Notes: generated by a model not told the origin, from the sequence alone. 8,404 bases of DNA from a bacterium (GCA_014729955.1 WJJA01000018.1:1-8404); one strand, 5' to 3'; counted from the stretch's first letter, positions 1 through 6,514 are shown. Numbers and translations are program-made.

Positions 1-1745
1 AGATAGTAGAGACCCTCCGATGTTCCGATCCAGAGAACACCGTCGCTCGCCAGCAGGAGCGAACGGATCAGACCGTCTGCGGCGAGACCGATTTCACTGG
101 GGATATAATGCAGGTATGTGTCGTCACTGCGATCTTCGATGGACTCGCCCGGGTCCATGCGCAGAAGGGCGATATCTTCCCGTACCTGCGTCGCCGCAAG
201 CCAGATGCGGCCGAGGGAATCCACTTCGATTTCGGCGACGTCATTCTGCAGGATCCCGCCGAAATTGCCGAACCGCAGCCAGGGCGCCTCGATGCCCTGG
301 AACCATGCCGGCGGCAGGTACAGCAGGGGAAGCTCATCCAGTCCGCCGGGATTGGTGATCCAGAAGCCGCCGCCCGGATCACGGGCGAAATCGGCGATCA
401 ACGTAAAGGGATTGTCTTCCTCCAGGCGTGAGATGTACTCGCTGGAATCGGCGTTGAGATAGGTCCAGGTGGAATCGCCTTCGATGTAGAGCAGGCCGTT
501 CCCGCGGCTCGCGATCCAGGTACCGCCCCAACCGTCAAACTCGATCGATATGTGGGTGTAGCCGAAGAAAGGTGCATCGACATTCAGTTTGGACCACACA
601 GTCCACATCCCGTCCTTGTAGCGATTAACCGTCCTGCCGGCAACCCCCAGCGCCGAAGCCCAGATGCTGCCGTCCGGAGAACAGTTCAGTGCAGATACTT
701 CATTGCCGCCGGGCGTGTTCGACGGATAGATCAGCCAGCCGTCGGATTCGTTGTATCGCCCGATCCGCCCGCTGTACTTGATGTCCGTGTCCAGCGCGGC
801 CCAGAGGTTGCCGGTCGATTCCGACAGCACAAGGTCGAACACCTTCTGGTCGAATTCGCTGACCTCCTGCCATTGATTGTCATCGGGACTGTAGGTGAAC
901 AAGCCGGCGAACAGACCGCCGTAAAGGGTGCCGTTCGGGCCGCTGACGACCGTGTAGACGGTTCGGCGGCGTGTATCGAGCGGCTCGTAGGTGGATCCCT
1001 CTTTCACAAAGGCACCGACCTCGTAGCTGCAGATGTAGAGGTCGTCTCCGACCGGCAGGATCTCGTTGATGTAGGGTAGATCGGGATCCTCACCGTCGAA
1101 AAAGTGGTCCTCGATTGCGAGAGTGTTCCAGCTGTTTGCTTCGAAGAGGTTTTCTTCTTTGCCGGCGAAGGCGAGACCCAGTTCACCGCCCGCATAGAGC
1201 GTATCCCTGTACATGGCGACATTGAGGATCTTGATCGGTTGTTCCCACCCGCCGAATCGACGGTAGGTTTCCTGCACGACGTACAGATCCTCGTCTTCGA
1301 GCGGCACCATTCGACTGACACCGATATCGGTGGCCACATAGGCCTCCTCGCCGTCGAAGGTGATATCGTAGACCTCGAAGATCTCGGTCGCCTGGTTGAA
1401 GTCGAGGATGCGCTGGATCACTTCACCGGTGGCGGGATCGATCCGATCCACTGCGGCATCGGCATACCCGACCCAGAGCTCACCGCCGACCGGGTTTGCC
1501 TCAACGACATTCAGCACGTTGGAAAACAGACTCTGGTCCTTGTTCCAGAAGTCGACTTCTTCAGCGACCGGATCGATCCGGTACAAGCCCCCGGTGGAAG
1601 AGGCCCAGATCAGGTCGCCGGCTACCGTGATACGATTGGGACGCCAGCCGGTCGTGATGGTGGTCCATGTTTCCGCATGGAGTGTCACCGCTGCGGCCAC
1701 GCCCAGCAGTATCAACCCCGCCCTGTTTGAGATTCGACCGCGCAT
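1..1745 (-). CDS. secreted two-component-regulator-type beta-propeller protein (C-terminus outside window)
   Basis: The frame is open from an ATG at 1745 to the window edge, giving 581 residues without a stop. The ATG is preceded by GGAGA at a normal distance. Residues 1-24 form a signal peptide: Arg at 2, 4 and 8, a hydrophobic run 11-22, and a cleavage site after Leu-His-Ala. From residue 35 on, about eleven blade-like repeats recur, each ending in a pattern such as DLIWASSTGGLYRID (44-58), GELWVGYADAAVDRID (88-103), GTLYGGLFAGLFTY (272-285), GRIWLAAT (512-519) and GVLWIGTSEGLYY (569-581). This is the short strand, turn, W/Y-x-G/A, G-L pattern of Reg_prop repeats, so one or two propellers are likely. 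No histidine kinase or other output domain is visible. It starts 57 nt after ribH on the same strand and may be cotranscribed, but nothing suggests a role in riboflavin synthesis. The missing C-terminus might hold a sorting domain, as in secreted FCB propeller proteins; that is inference. Confidence 0.85.
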   Translation of the reverse strand, partial: MRGRISNRAGLILLGVAAAVTLHAETWTTITTGWRPNRITVAGDLIWASSTGGLYRIDPVAEEVDFWNKDQSLFSNVLNVVEANPVGGELWVGYADAAVDRIDPATGEVIQRILDFNQATEIFEVYDITFDGEEAYVATDIGVSRMVPLEDEDLYVVQETYRRFGGWEQPIKILNVAMYRDTLYAGGELGLAFAGKEENLFEANSWNTLAIEDHFFDGEDPDLPYINEILPVGDDLYICSYEVGAFVKEGSTYEPLDTRRRTVYTVVSGPNGTLYGGLFAGLFTYSPDDNQWQEVSEFDQKVFDLVLSESTGNLWAALDTDIKYSGRIGRYNESDGWLIYPSNTPGGNEVSALNCSPDGSIWASALGVAGRTVNRYKDGMWTVWSKLNVDAPFFGYTHISIEFDGWGGTWIASRGNGLLYIEGDSTWTYLNADSSEYISRLEEDNPFTLIADFARDPGGGFWITNPGGLDELPLLYLPPAWFQGIEAPWLRFGNFGGILQNDVAEIEVDSLGRIWLAATQVREDIALLRMDPGESIEDRSDDTYLHYIPSEIGLAADGLIRSLLLASDGVLWIGTSEGLYY

Positions 1746-1802
1746 ACGTTTTCTCCAGGATTTGCAGGTAGTGCCGGTCGGATTATCGGCGTACGACCGC
1801 AA

Positions 1803-2267
1803 TCAAATCTGGCGGTAGAGACTGACCATTTCGATTGCCGCCATCGCCGCCTGGAACCCTCGGTTACCGGCTTTGGTTCCTGCACGTTCCACTGCCTGTT
1901 CGATGGTTTCCGCGGTCACGACTCCGTAAATCACCGGCACGTCGCCTTCCATCGCCAGCGTTGCCAGACCCTTTGTGACCTCCGCGGCAATGTGGTCGTA
2001 ATGGGTGGTCGCACCCCGAATCAGGGAGCTGATCCCGATCACGGCGTCCACGTTGCCGCTTCGTGCCAGACGCCTGGCCATCGCCGGCAATTCAAACGAC
2101 CCCGGTACACGTACGATCGTAATATTGTCTTCTTTTGCGCCGTGACGTGTCAGGCCGTCGATTGCACCGGCGACCAGCTGGTCGGTGATGAAGTGGTTAA
2201 ATCGTCCGACCACCAGGCCGATACGAAGTCCTTCCGCGTTCAGTTGACCCTCAATCTCCTTGGGCAT
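1803..2267 (-). CDS. ribH: 6,7-dimethyl-8-ribityllumazine synthase
   Basis: RibH condenses 5-amino-6-ribitylamino-uracil with 3,4-dihydroxy-2-butanone 4-phosphate to give the lumazine that RibE uses; the family forms pentamers or 60-subunit cytoplasmic capsids. The 154-residue length is typical. Visible landmarks are RFN at 22-24, VPGSFELP at 54-61, the IRGATTHYDHI loop at 83-93 with the expected catalytic His89, and GVVTAETIEQAVERAGTKAG at 115-134, where Arg128 corresponds to the phosphate-binding Arg of the family. Tyr114 stands where Bacillus subtilis RibH has the substrate-stacking Phe113, a conservative change. The ATG start is preceded by AAGGAGAG at 2274-2281, which is well placed. It follows ribBA on the same strand after a 123-bp gap that contains a hairpin repeat but no recognisable terminator, so cotranscription with ribBA is plausible. 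Confidence 0.97.
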   Translation of the reverse strand: MPKEIEGQLNAEGLRIGLVVGRFNHFITDQLVAGAIDGLTRHGAKEDNITIVRVPGSFELPAMARRLARSGNVDAVIGISSLIRGATTHYDHIAAEVTKGLATLAMEGDVPVIYGVVTAETIEQAVERAGTKAGNRGFQAAMAAIEMVSLYRQI

Positions 2268-2313
2268 GCGCAGCTCTCCTTGGTTCTTTCCCCGCTACCG
2301 GATCTCAAACAGA

Positions 2314-2356
2314 GTGGACCCGAGACACCCCGCTACACGGGACATGCCGGGTCCAC
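2314..2356 (-). repeat. nested-hairpin repeat, copy D (divergent member)
   Basis: A perfect 9-bp inverted repeat (GTGGACCCG / CGGGTCCAC) encloses a smaller CCCG...CGGG hairpin. Read on the minus strand, the inner part ends in CGGGGTGT just before the closing outer arm, the same layout and the same inner sequence as the copies at 4076-4123 and 7703-7744. The outer stem differs in sequence but is fully paired. It lies between ribBA and ribH. There is no T-run after either arm, so it does not look like an intrinsic terminator; it could affect mRNA processing between the two genes. Membership in the family is less certain than for the other copies. Confidence 0.6.
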
Positions 2357-2390
2357 AAAAGATCAACCGCTCAAAGGTTCATGTTTTAAC

Positions 2391-3608
2391 TTAATCACTG
2401 AGAACGTGCTCGCCAAACATGTGACCCATTTTATCGCGCTTTGTTCGGAGGTACTCCTCGTTCTTGTCGTTCGGCGGGATTTCAATGGGCACACGCTCCA
2501 CGATCTCCATGCCGTACCCTTCCAAACCGACGATTTTCTTGGGGTTATTCGTAATCAGACGAATCTTGCGTACCCCGAGGTCGTGCAGAATCTGGGCTCC
2601 GATGCCGTAGTCCCGCAGGTCGGGTTTGTACCCCAGCAGCATATTGGCTTCCACGGTGTCATGTCCCTGGTCCTGCAAACGGTAAGCGTGCAGTTTCGCC
2701 TTCAGCCCGATGCCCCGACCTTCCTGGCGCATGTAGAGGAACACCCCCTTGCCGGCCTTTTCGATCATCCGCAACGCCGCATCCCGCTGTTCCCCACAGT
2801 CGCACCGCTTGGAACCCAGCACATCGCCGGTCAAGCACTCGCTGTGCACACGTACAAGAATCGGCTCATCTTCATCCCATTCCCCGCGCACCGTCGCCAC
2901 ATGCTCTTTCTCGCCCGGTGTTTCACAATAATGTACCAGCGTGAAGTTGCCGAACTTGGAAGGCAGCGGTACATCCACGGTCCGCTCGACCAGCTTCTCG
3001 TGACGGCGACGGTACTCGATCAGGTCGGCGATGGTGTACATCTTCAAACCGAACTTTTCCGCGATTTCCGTCAACTCCGGCACACGCGCCATGGTGCCGT
3101 CTTCGTTCATGATCTCGCAGATCACGGCCATCGGCTCCATCTTGCCGAAACGGGCGAGGTCGGTCGACCCTTCGGTGTGGCCCGCGCGACGCAGCACACC
3201 GCCCTCAACTGCCACGATAGGGTGAACATGGCCCGGCCGTGCGAAATCCGTCGGTTTCGCGTTTGCACGTGTCGCATGTTTCATCGTGTAGGCACGGTCC
3301 GCGGCGGAAATCCCGGTCGACGTATTATCGACAGCGTCAATGGTTACGGTAAACCGGGTGCCGTGCAGGGCGCTGTTCGTGTTCTCCTGCACCATTAACG
3401 GCAATTCAAGGTCGTGCGCACGCTCCTCCGTCAAGGTCAGGCAGATCATGCCACGACCGTGCTTGGCCATGAAATTCACCGCGTCCGGTGTGACCATTTC
3501 GGCCGCCATTACGAAGTCGCCTTCGTTTTCACGGTCTTCATCGTCCACCAGGATGATCATCTTCCCTGCCTTCAGCTCGTCGATCGCTTCTTCAATCGGG
3601 TGGAACAA
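2391..3608 (-). CDS. ribBA: bifunctional 3,4-dihydroxy-2-butanone 4-phosphate synthase / GTP cyclohydrolase II
   Basis: This enzyme makes both precursors of riboflavin: DHBP from ribulose 5-phosphate (N-terminal half) and the first pyrimidine intermediate from GTP (C-terminal half). The length, 405 residues, is normal for RibBA. DHBP synthase occupies about 1-200: DDEDRENEGD at 22-31, HGRGMICL at 50-57, the STGISAADRA segment at 97-106, RPGHVHP at 124-130, GHTEG at 143-147 and CEIMNEDGTMAR at 164-175. GTP cyclohydrolase II follows from about 205: zinc ligands Cys258, Cys269 and Cys271, the RQEGRGIGL loop at 294-302, then LRDYGIGAQIL and TNNPKK. Both halves look intact. The start is TTG at 3608, chosen because the conserved N-terminal helix begins there and AGGAGGG (3616-3622) lies 7 nt upstream; the next in-frame ATG, codon 17, would remove conserved residues. 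No FMN riboswitch precedes it; a 562-bp gap separates it from ribE. Confidence 0.97.
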   Translation of the reverse strand: MFHPIEEAIDELKAGKMIILVDDEDRENEGDFVMAAEMVTPDAVNFMAKHGRGMICLTLTEERAHDLELPLMVQENTNSALHGTRFTVTIDAVDNTSTGISAADRAYTMKHATRANAKPTDFARPGHVHPIVAVEGGVLRRAGHTEGSTDLARFGKMEPMAVICEIMNEDGTMARVPELTEIAEKFGLKMYTIADLIEYRRRHEKLVERTVDVPLPSKFGNFTLVHYCETPGEKEHVATVRGEWDEDEPILVRVHSECLTGDVLGSKRCDCGEQRDAALRMIEKAGKGVFLYMRQEGRGIGLKAKLHAYRLQDQGHDTVEANMLLGYKPDLRDYGIGAQILHDLGVRKIRLITNNPKKIVGLEGYGMEIVERVPIEIPPNDKNEEYLRTKRDKMGHMFGEHVLSD

Positions 3609-3615
3609 GGTGCTA

Positions 3616-3659
3616 CCCTCCTGTCTATATCCCCTCCACGGGGATGCCGCCTCGGCGGC
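3616..3659 (-). promoter_or_regulatory. ribBA: ribBA leader: strong ribosome binding site behind two tandem hairpins
   Basis: Read on the minus strand, a GCCGCC/GGCGGC hairpin (3646-3659) and a CCCC/GGGG hairpin (3631-3643) stand next to each other immediately before the AGGAGGG Shine-Dalgarno sequence (3616-3622) that serves the TTG start at 3608. The second hairpin also contains a GGAGGGG sequence that could act as a decoy ribosome site. There is no T-run, so this is not a terminator. A role in ribBA translation or mRNA stability is inference. The 3660-3767 stretch upstream holds only short inverted repeats and no convincing promoter; a TTGAAC/CATGAT pair with a 17-nt spacer is the best but weak candidate. 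Confidence 0.4.
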
Positions 3660-3767
3660 TGGGAAATCATGTATGGTAAAGTGTTGCTGTTCAACCCTGG
3701 TACGCTTTTTTGCGTGAAACCGTTATCTTGCAAACGGTGAACCAGCCCGGTGCAGCTTTTCAGCTGT

Positions 3768-4019
3768 CTAGCCCGAATATTTCATGAATGGAGAGAACAT
3801 TCTTTTCTAGAAACCATATTAACAATAAGATAATATCACGACATGCAGTTTTTCTCCGGCACAGATTGAGACCAGGCCAAACTCATTTTTCCATTCCCCC
3901 TTCGGGCGGTCCCGACTGTGTCATCTGCTTGTTCCGAAGGATTCGCGGTATTGCAATACAGCTTCATCCTTCGAGCCTCACATCTGACACAGTTTGAACT
4001 CGTGAAATATTCGGTCTAG
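3768..4019. repeat. MITE-like element with 19-bp terminal inverted repeats
   Basis: The ends 3768-3786 (CTAGCCCGAATATTTCATG) and 4001-4019 are inverted copies that differ at only two of 19 positions. Both ends begin with CTAG, so the element is flanked by TA (3769-3770 and 4017-4018) as expected for insertion of an IS630/Tc1-mariner-type unit into TA within CTAG; a CTAG target duplication is the alternative reading. Inside, the left part is clearly AT-rich against the GC-rich surroundings, including an ATATTA...TAATAT hairpin. The right part is a nested palindrome: ACTGTGTCA (3915-3923), CGAAGGAT (3935-3942), a perfect 12-bp centre GTATTGCAATAC (3948-3959), ATCCTTCG (3966-3973) and TGACACAGT (3985-3993). 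No transposase is encoded; the 69-codon reading frame inside shows no recognisable domain. It lies between ribE and ribBA. Confidence 0.6.
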
Positions 4020-4075
4020 TCTCTCATTGTCGTGCGCAAGACCGGACAGACCGTTGCCGGCGCGCTGACGCATTG

Positions 4076-4123
4076 TTGCGTCGGGTCCTGGCCCGAGAAA
4101 GCGGGGTGTGACCCGACACGCAA
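4076..4123 (+). repeat. nested-hairpin repeat, copy A
   Basis: The outer stem is GTCGGGTC (4080-4087) with GACCCGAC (4110-4117), extended by TTGC / GCAA across a two-base bulge. An inner CCCG...CGGG hairpin sits between them, followed by GTGT directly before the closing arm. Over the 40-nt core it differs from the minus-strand copy at 7703-7744 at only three positions, all in the spacer or inner loop. It lies 48 bp downstream of the ribE stop codon. No T-tract follows it on the minus strand, so it is not an obvious rib terminator. Confidence 0.85.
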
Positions 4124-4170
4124 GATGGAGCATAAACGACACTGGAGATCTGCCGATCCCTCTTCCGTCG

Positions 4171-4818
4171 TCACAAACCGCCGAAGCCCGATTGCATCAG
4201 CTTTTCCATCGAAAGGCCGCTGCCTCCCGCATACGCCCCCAGCATATGGCTCACGTACTTTGCGAGAATATCGTATTCGAGGTGGATCCTGCCGCCCACG
4301 CTCCAATCCTGAAGCGTCGTCGCCTCCCACGTATGCGGGATGATTTCCACATCGAAACTGTCCGGTTTTCGCGCGGCGACTGTCAGGCTGACACCGTCCA
4401 GTGCGACCGAGCCTTTCTCTACCACATACGGCTTGCCTTCTTCCGGCAGCTTGATCGATACACGCCACGAACCGGCGAGTTTGCGGATATCGAGGATCTC
4501 GGCGAGGCCGTCCACATGCCCCTGCACAAAATGTCCGCCCATGCGCTGCTGCGGCGTGAGCGCACGTTCCAGGTTCACCCGTGTGCCGGTACGAAACGAG
4601 CCGAACCGTGTACGCTCCATGGTCTCTTTGATCGCTTCCACGGTAAAGGTTTGTCCGTCGAATGCGACCACGGTCTGGCAGGGGCCGGAGATCGCGATGG
4701 AGTCGCCAAGCTCCAGACCTTCGAGCACTCGCTCGGCTTCGACCACCAGGGTGGCACCGTCTCCGCGAGGACGTACGGACCGTAACCGTCCAACTTCCTC
4801 AATCAGGCCGGTGAACAT
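4171..4818 (-). CDS. ribE: riboflavin synthase, alpha subunit type
   Basis: RibE converts two molecules of 6,7-dimethyl-8-ribityllumazine into riboflavin plus the pyrimidine returned to RibH. At 215 residues it has the normal length and the two tandem lumazine-binding barrels. The first begins with the signature MFTGLIEEVG and includes DSIAISGPCQTV at 39-50, a less usual form of the common SIAVNGxCLTV motif that keeps the Cys (47). The second includes GGHFVQGHVDG at 94-104, SVALDGVSLTV at 137-147, IPHTWEATTL at 160-169 and a DILAKYV stretch near the C-terminus. The ATG at 4818 lies inside the end of ribD (20-bp overlap) and is preceded by AAGGAGA, so the two genes are translationally coupled and share the FMN-controlled transcript. 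The symbol follows Bacillus usage; in E. coli this enzyme is called RibC or RibE. Confidence 0.96.
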   Translation of the reverse strand: MFTGLIEEVGRLRSVRPRGDGATLVVEAERVLEGLELGDSIAISGPCQTVVAFDGQTFTVEAIKETMERTRFGSFRTGTRVNLERALTPQQRMGGHFVQGHVDGLAEILDIRKLAGSWRVSIKLPEEGKPYVVEKGSVALDGVSLTVAARKPDSFDVEIIPHTWEATTLQDWSVGGRIHLEYDILAKYVSHMLGAYAGGSGLSMEKLMQSGFGGL

Positions 4819-5917
4819 CGCCGTTCTCCTTGTAGATCACACGAGCGGCAACGTGCAGATCCGGCCCGACACGCCGCCAGCGCATCTTGTCCAGCATCAC
4901 CGACTCGTTCACCGTCTGCACTCCCAGGTCATGGATCGCGTTGATGCCGTGCCCGATGATCATCGGTGCGATCATCACTTCCACCTTGTCCACCATGCGA
5001 CGATCCAGAAACGCGGTCCAGACTCGGCTTCCGCCTTCCACCATCAGGGAGCCGACGCCTCGCCTGGAGACACGCTTCATCACCTCCAGAAGGCTGACAC
5101 GACCGGTTTCATCACGTGGGCAGATGGTGACATCCACGTTTTCTTTGCCGGCCCAGGAGGGCAGATTGCCGTCTTCGGGTGCTCCGAAGACCCAGGTCGG
5201 GGCGTCTTTCGGGCTGTTCAGAACTTTCGCGCTCTCCGGGATTTGAAATTCCGTGTCGAGAATAATACGGACCGGGTTACGACCGGGCACATGACGGACC
5301 GTCAGTTGCGGATCGTCTGCAATCACGGTGCCGGATCCCACCAGGCAGCCGTCGTGGGAGGCGCGCATCATGTGGGCATAGCGTCGTGCCGGCTTGCTTG
5401 TGATCCATTGGCTGTGTCCCGTTACGGACGCGATCCGGCCGTCGATGGACTGCGCGATCTTCAAGGTTATCCAAGTCCAGCCGGTGCTCGCTTTTTTCAG
5501 ATAGGGCAGGTTCAGGTCGCACGCATCCTCTTCCAGCACACCGACCTCTACCTCGATGCCTGCTTTACGCAGAATCTCGAACCCCTGTCCGTTCACCTTC
5601 GGGTTGGGATCCCGCATTGCGGCATAAACCTTCTTTACACCGGCCTTGATGATACGATCGACGCAGGGCGGTGTTTTGCCGTAATGGCAGCAGGGCTCGA
5701 GGTTGACATAGAGGTCGGCCCCTCGCGCCTCGTCACCCGCCCTTTCAAGCGCATCCACCTCGGCATGCGGTCCGCCGAAACGACGGTGATACCCTTCCGC
5801 CACTATCTTGCCGTTTTTCACGACGACCGCGCCGACCATCGGGTTCGGCGCCACCCAGGCGCGGCCTCGTTTCGCCAGGGTCAGCGCACGCCGCATATGG
5901 GTTTCTGTTTCGGTCAT
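4799..5917 (-). CDS. ribD: bifunctional diaminohydroxyphosphoribosylaminopyrimidine deaminase / 5-amino-6-(5-phosphoribosylamino)uracil reductase
   Basis: RibD carries out the second and third steps after GTP cyclohydrolase II: deamination of the pyrimidine and NADPH-dependent reduction of the ribosyl side chain. The 372-residue length fits the family. The N-terminal cytidine-deaminase-like domain (about 1-145) has the full zinc site: His51 and catalytic Glu53 in HAE, then Cys76 and Cys85 in EPCCHYGKTPPC. NPMVGAVVV at 25-33 is also typical. The reductase domain follows from about 146 with TLKIAQSIDGRIA, GSGTVIADDPQLTVR and a MVEGGSRVWTAFL segment near the C-terminus. The ATG at 5917 has GAGGA just upstream and lies 23 nt after the T-tract of the leader terminator. 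It is the first gene of the riboswitch-controlled unit and overlaps ribE by 20 bp. Confidence 0.97.
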   Translation of the reverse strand: MTETETHMRRALTLAKRGRAWVAPNPMVGAVVVKNGKIVAEGYHRRFGGPHAEVDALERAGDEARGADLYVNLEPCCHYGKTPPCVDRIIKAGVKKVYAAMRDPNPKVNGQGFEILRKAGIEVEVGVLEEDACDLNLPYLKKASTGWTWITLKIAQSIDGRIASVTGHSQWITSKPARRYAHMMRASHDGCLVGSGTVIADDPQLTVRHVPGRNPVRIILDTEFQIPESAKVLNSPKDAPTWVFGAPEDGNLPSWAGKENVDVTICPRDETGRVSLLEVMKRVSRRGVGSLMVEGGSRVWTAFLDRRMVDKVEVMIAPMIIGHGINAIHDLGVQTVNESVMLDKMRWRRVGPDLHVAARVIYKENGDVHRPD

Positions 5918-5940
5918 GCAATCCTCATCGTCCGGGGGGC

Positions 5941-5977
5941 AAAAAAAGACCCCGAAACCGTGTTCAGGCTTCGGGGT
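5941..5977 (-). terminator. ribD: riboswitch-controlled intrinsic terminator in the ribD leader
   Basis: On the minus strand an 11-bp stem (ACCCCGAAGCC with GGTTTCGGGGT, one G-U pair, 7-nt loop; 5949-5977) is followed directly by TCTTTTTTT (5941-5949). It lies between the FMN riboswitch and the ribD start codon, where a transcription-terminating expression platform belongs. Its upstream arm is exactly complementary over 10 nt to the 5' strand of riboswitch stem P1, which provides the competing antiterminator pairing. Confidence 0.93.
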
Positions 5978-6037
5978 TCAGAGGATCCAGGCAGGGGAAG
6001 CCGGTCCCATCGGCAGGCGTGCCGCGCCCACCAAGGG

Positions 6038-6053
6038 AACGATGCGCATCGTT
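6038..6053. repeat. perfect 16-bp palindrome in the ribD leader
   Basis: AACGATGCGCATCGTT is self-complementary at all 16 positions. As RNA it folds as a 6-bp stem with a GCGC loop. On the transcribed minus strand the preceding CATCGT can instead pair with ACGATG, which uses half of the palindrome, so two mutually exclusive small hairpins are possible. It lies between the riboswitch and the terminator. A part in pausing or folding of the leader, or binding of a dimeric protein to the DNA, are both possible; the sequence does not decide. Confidence 0.5.
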
Positions 6054-6097
6054 GTGCACGATGACGAGCGGTTTTCACAGCCCGTCCCCCAAACATC

Positions 6098-6312
6098 GCC
6101 TTCTCCCATCCGGACTTTAACCGTCGGCACCGGAGTTACACCGGTTCGGTCCCGGGCGGATGCGGAAGCTTTCTTCCCCGGGCGGCTCTCCCTCGGCCGC
6201 CTGTCGAAAGGCTCGGAAGACGACACCCTTTCGAGTGCTGCTTCCCTCGCATCTGCCCCCGGGAGTCGCGGGCTTTCACCGCCGGTCGGGACTTGCACCC
6301 AACCCCGAAGGC
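6098..6312 (-). promoter_or_regulatory. FMN riboswitch (RFN element)
   Basis: Read on the minus strand, the conserved RFN blocks occur in order: CTTCGGGG at the 5' end, GGGTGCAAGTCCCGACC, GGCGGTGAAAGCCCGCGA, then after a variable arm GGGACCGAACCGGTGTAA, CCGACGGTTAAAGTCCGGAT and GGGAGAAGGC. The ends pair as GCCTTC (6307-6312) with GAAGGC (6098-6103) to form P1. The element is longer than usual because the variable arm is about 110 nt. Its base is GATGCG and GGAAGC pairing with GCTTCC and GCATC, with inner GAAAGG/CCTTTC and GGCGGC/GCCGCC hairpins. Binding of FMN stabilises P1 in this family; here that should free the terminator at 5941-5977 to form and switch off ribD-ribE. Confidence 0.97.
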
Positions 6313-6313
6313 A

Positions 6314-6349
6314 AGGTTCAATATAGCAGCACCCGCCTGATACGCGCAA
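6314..6349 (-). promoter_or_regulatory. probable sigma-70-type extended -10 promoter for ribD-ribE
   Basis: On the minus strand TATATT (6320-6325) is a 5/6 match to the -10 box and is preceded by TGC, the extended -10 signature. TTGCGC (6344-6349) stands 18 nt upstream as a weak -35. The expected start point, about seven bases downstream of the -10, is at 6312-6314, the first base of riboswitch stem P1. That positional agreement is the main support. Confidence 0.65.
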
Positions 6350-6514
6350 GATTTGCGGGAGGCGACAGTACCCGGCTGCACAAGCCGTGTTGCGTCCGCC
6401 TGCACTGTGGCGATTGCGCCACAAGACAGCTGCCCGCTCTTCAAACGTACAACACGCTCCGATGTTTCGAGTGAGGTCCGTCGTCGTGTTGATCAGATCG
6501 CGCTGAAGCAAAGG

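Noticed and set aside
552..1730. Plus-strand open frames of 175 and 208 codons
   Set aside because: Both lie antisense to the propeller gene, whose signal peptide and repeat pattern show that the minus strand is coding.
1992..3398. Plus-strand open frame of 468 codons opposite ribH and ribBA
   Set aside because: It crosses two real genes and their gap in antisense and its translation has no recognisable domain.
3788..3997. 69-codon open frame inside the MITE-like element
   Set aside because: No ribosome site, no domain, and its sequence follows the palindromes of the element.
4016..4468. Minus-strand frame translating copy A as VGSHPAFSGQDPT-like residues, and a similar frame near 7700
   Set aside because: The shared peptide arises from translating the hairpin repeat; it is not a protein family.
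4340..6064. Very long plus-strand open frame of 574 codons opposite ribE and ribD
   Set aside because: It is antisense to two unmistakable rib genes, has no family motifs, and is the usual result of GC-rich codon bias on the other strand.
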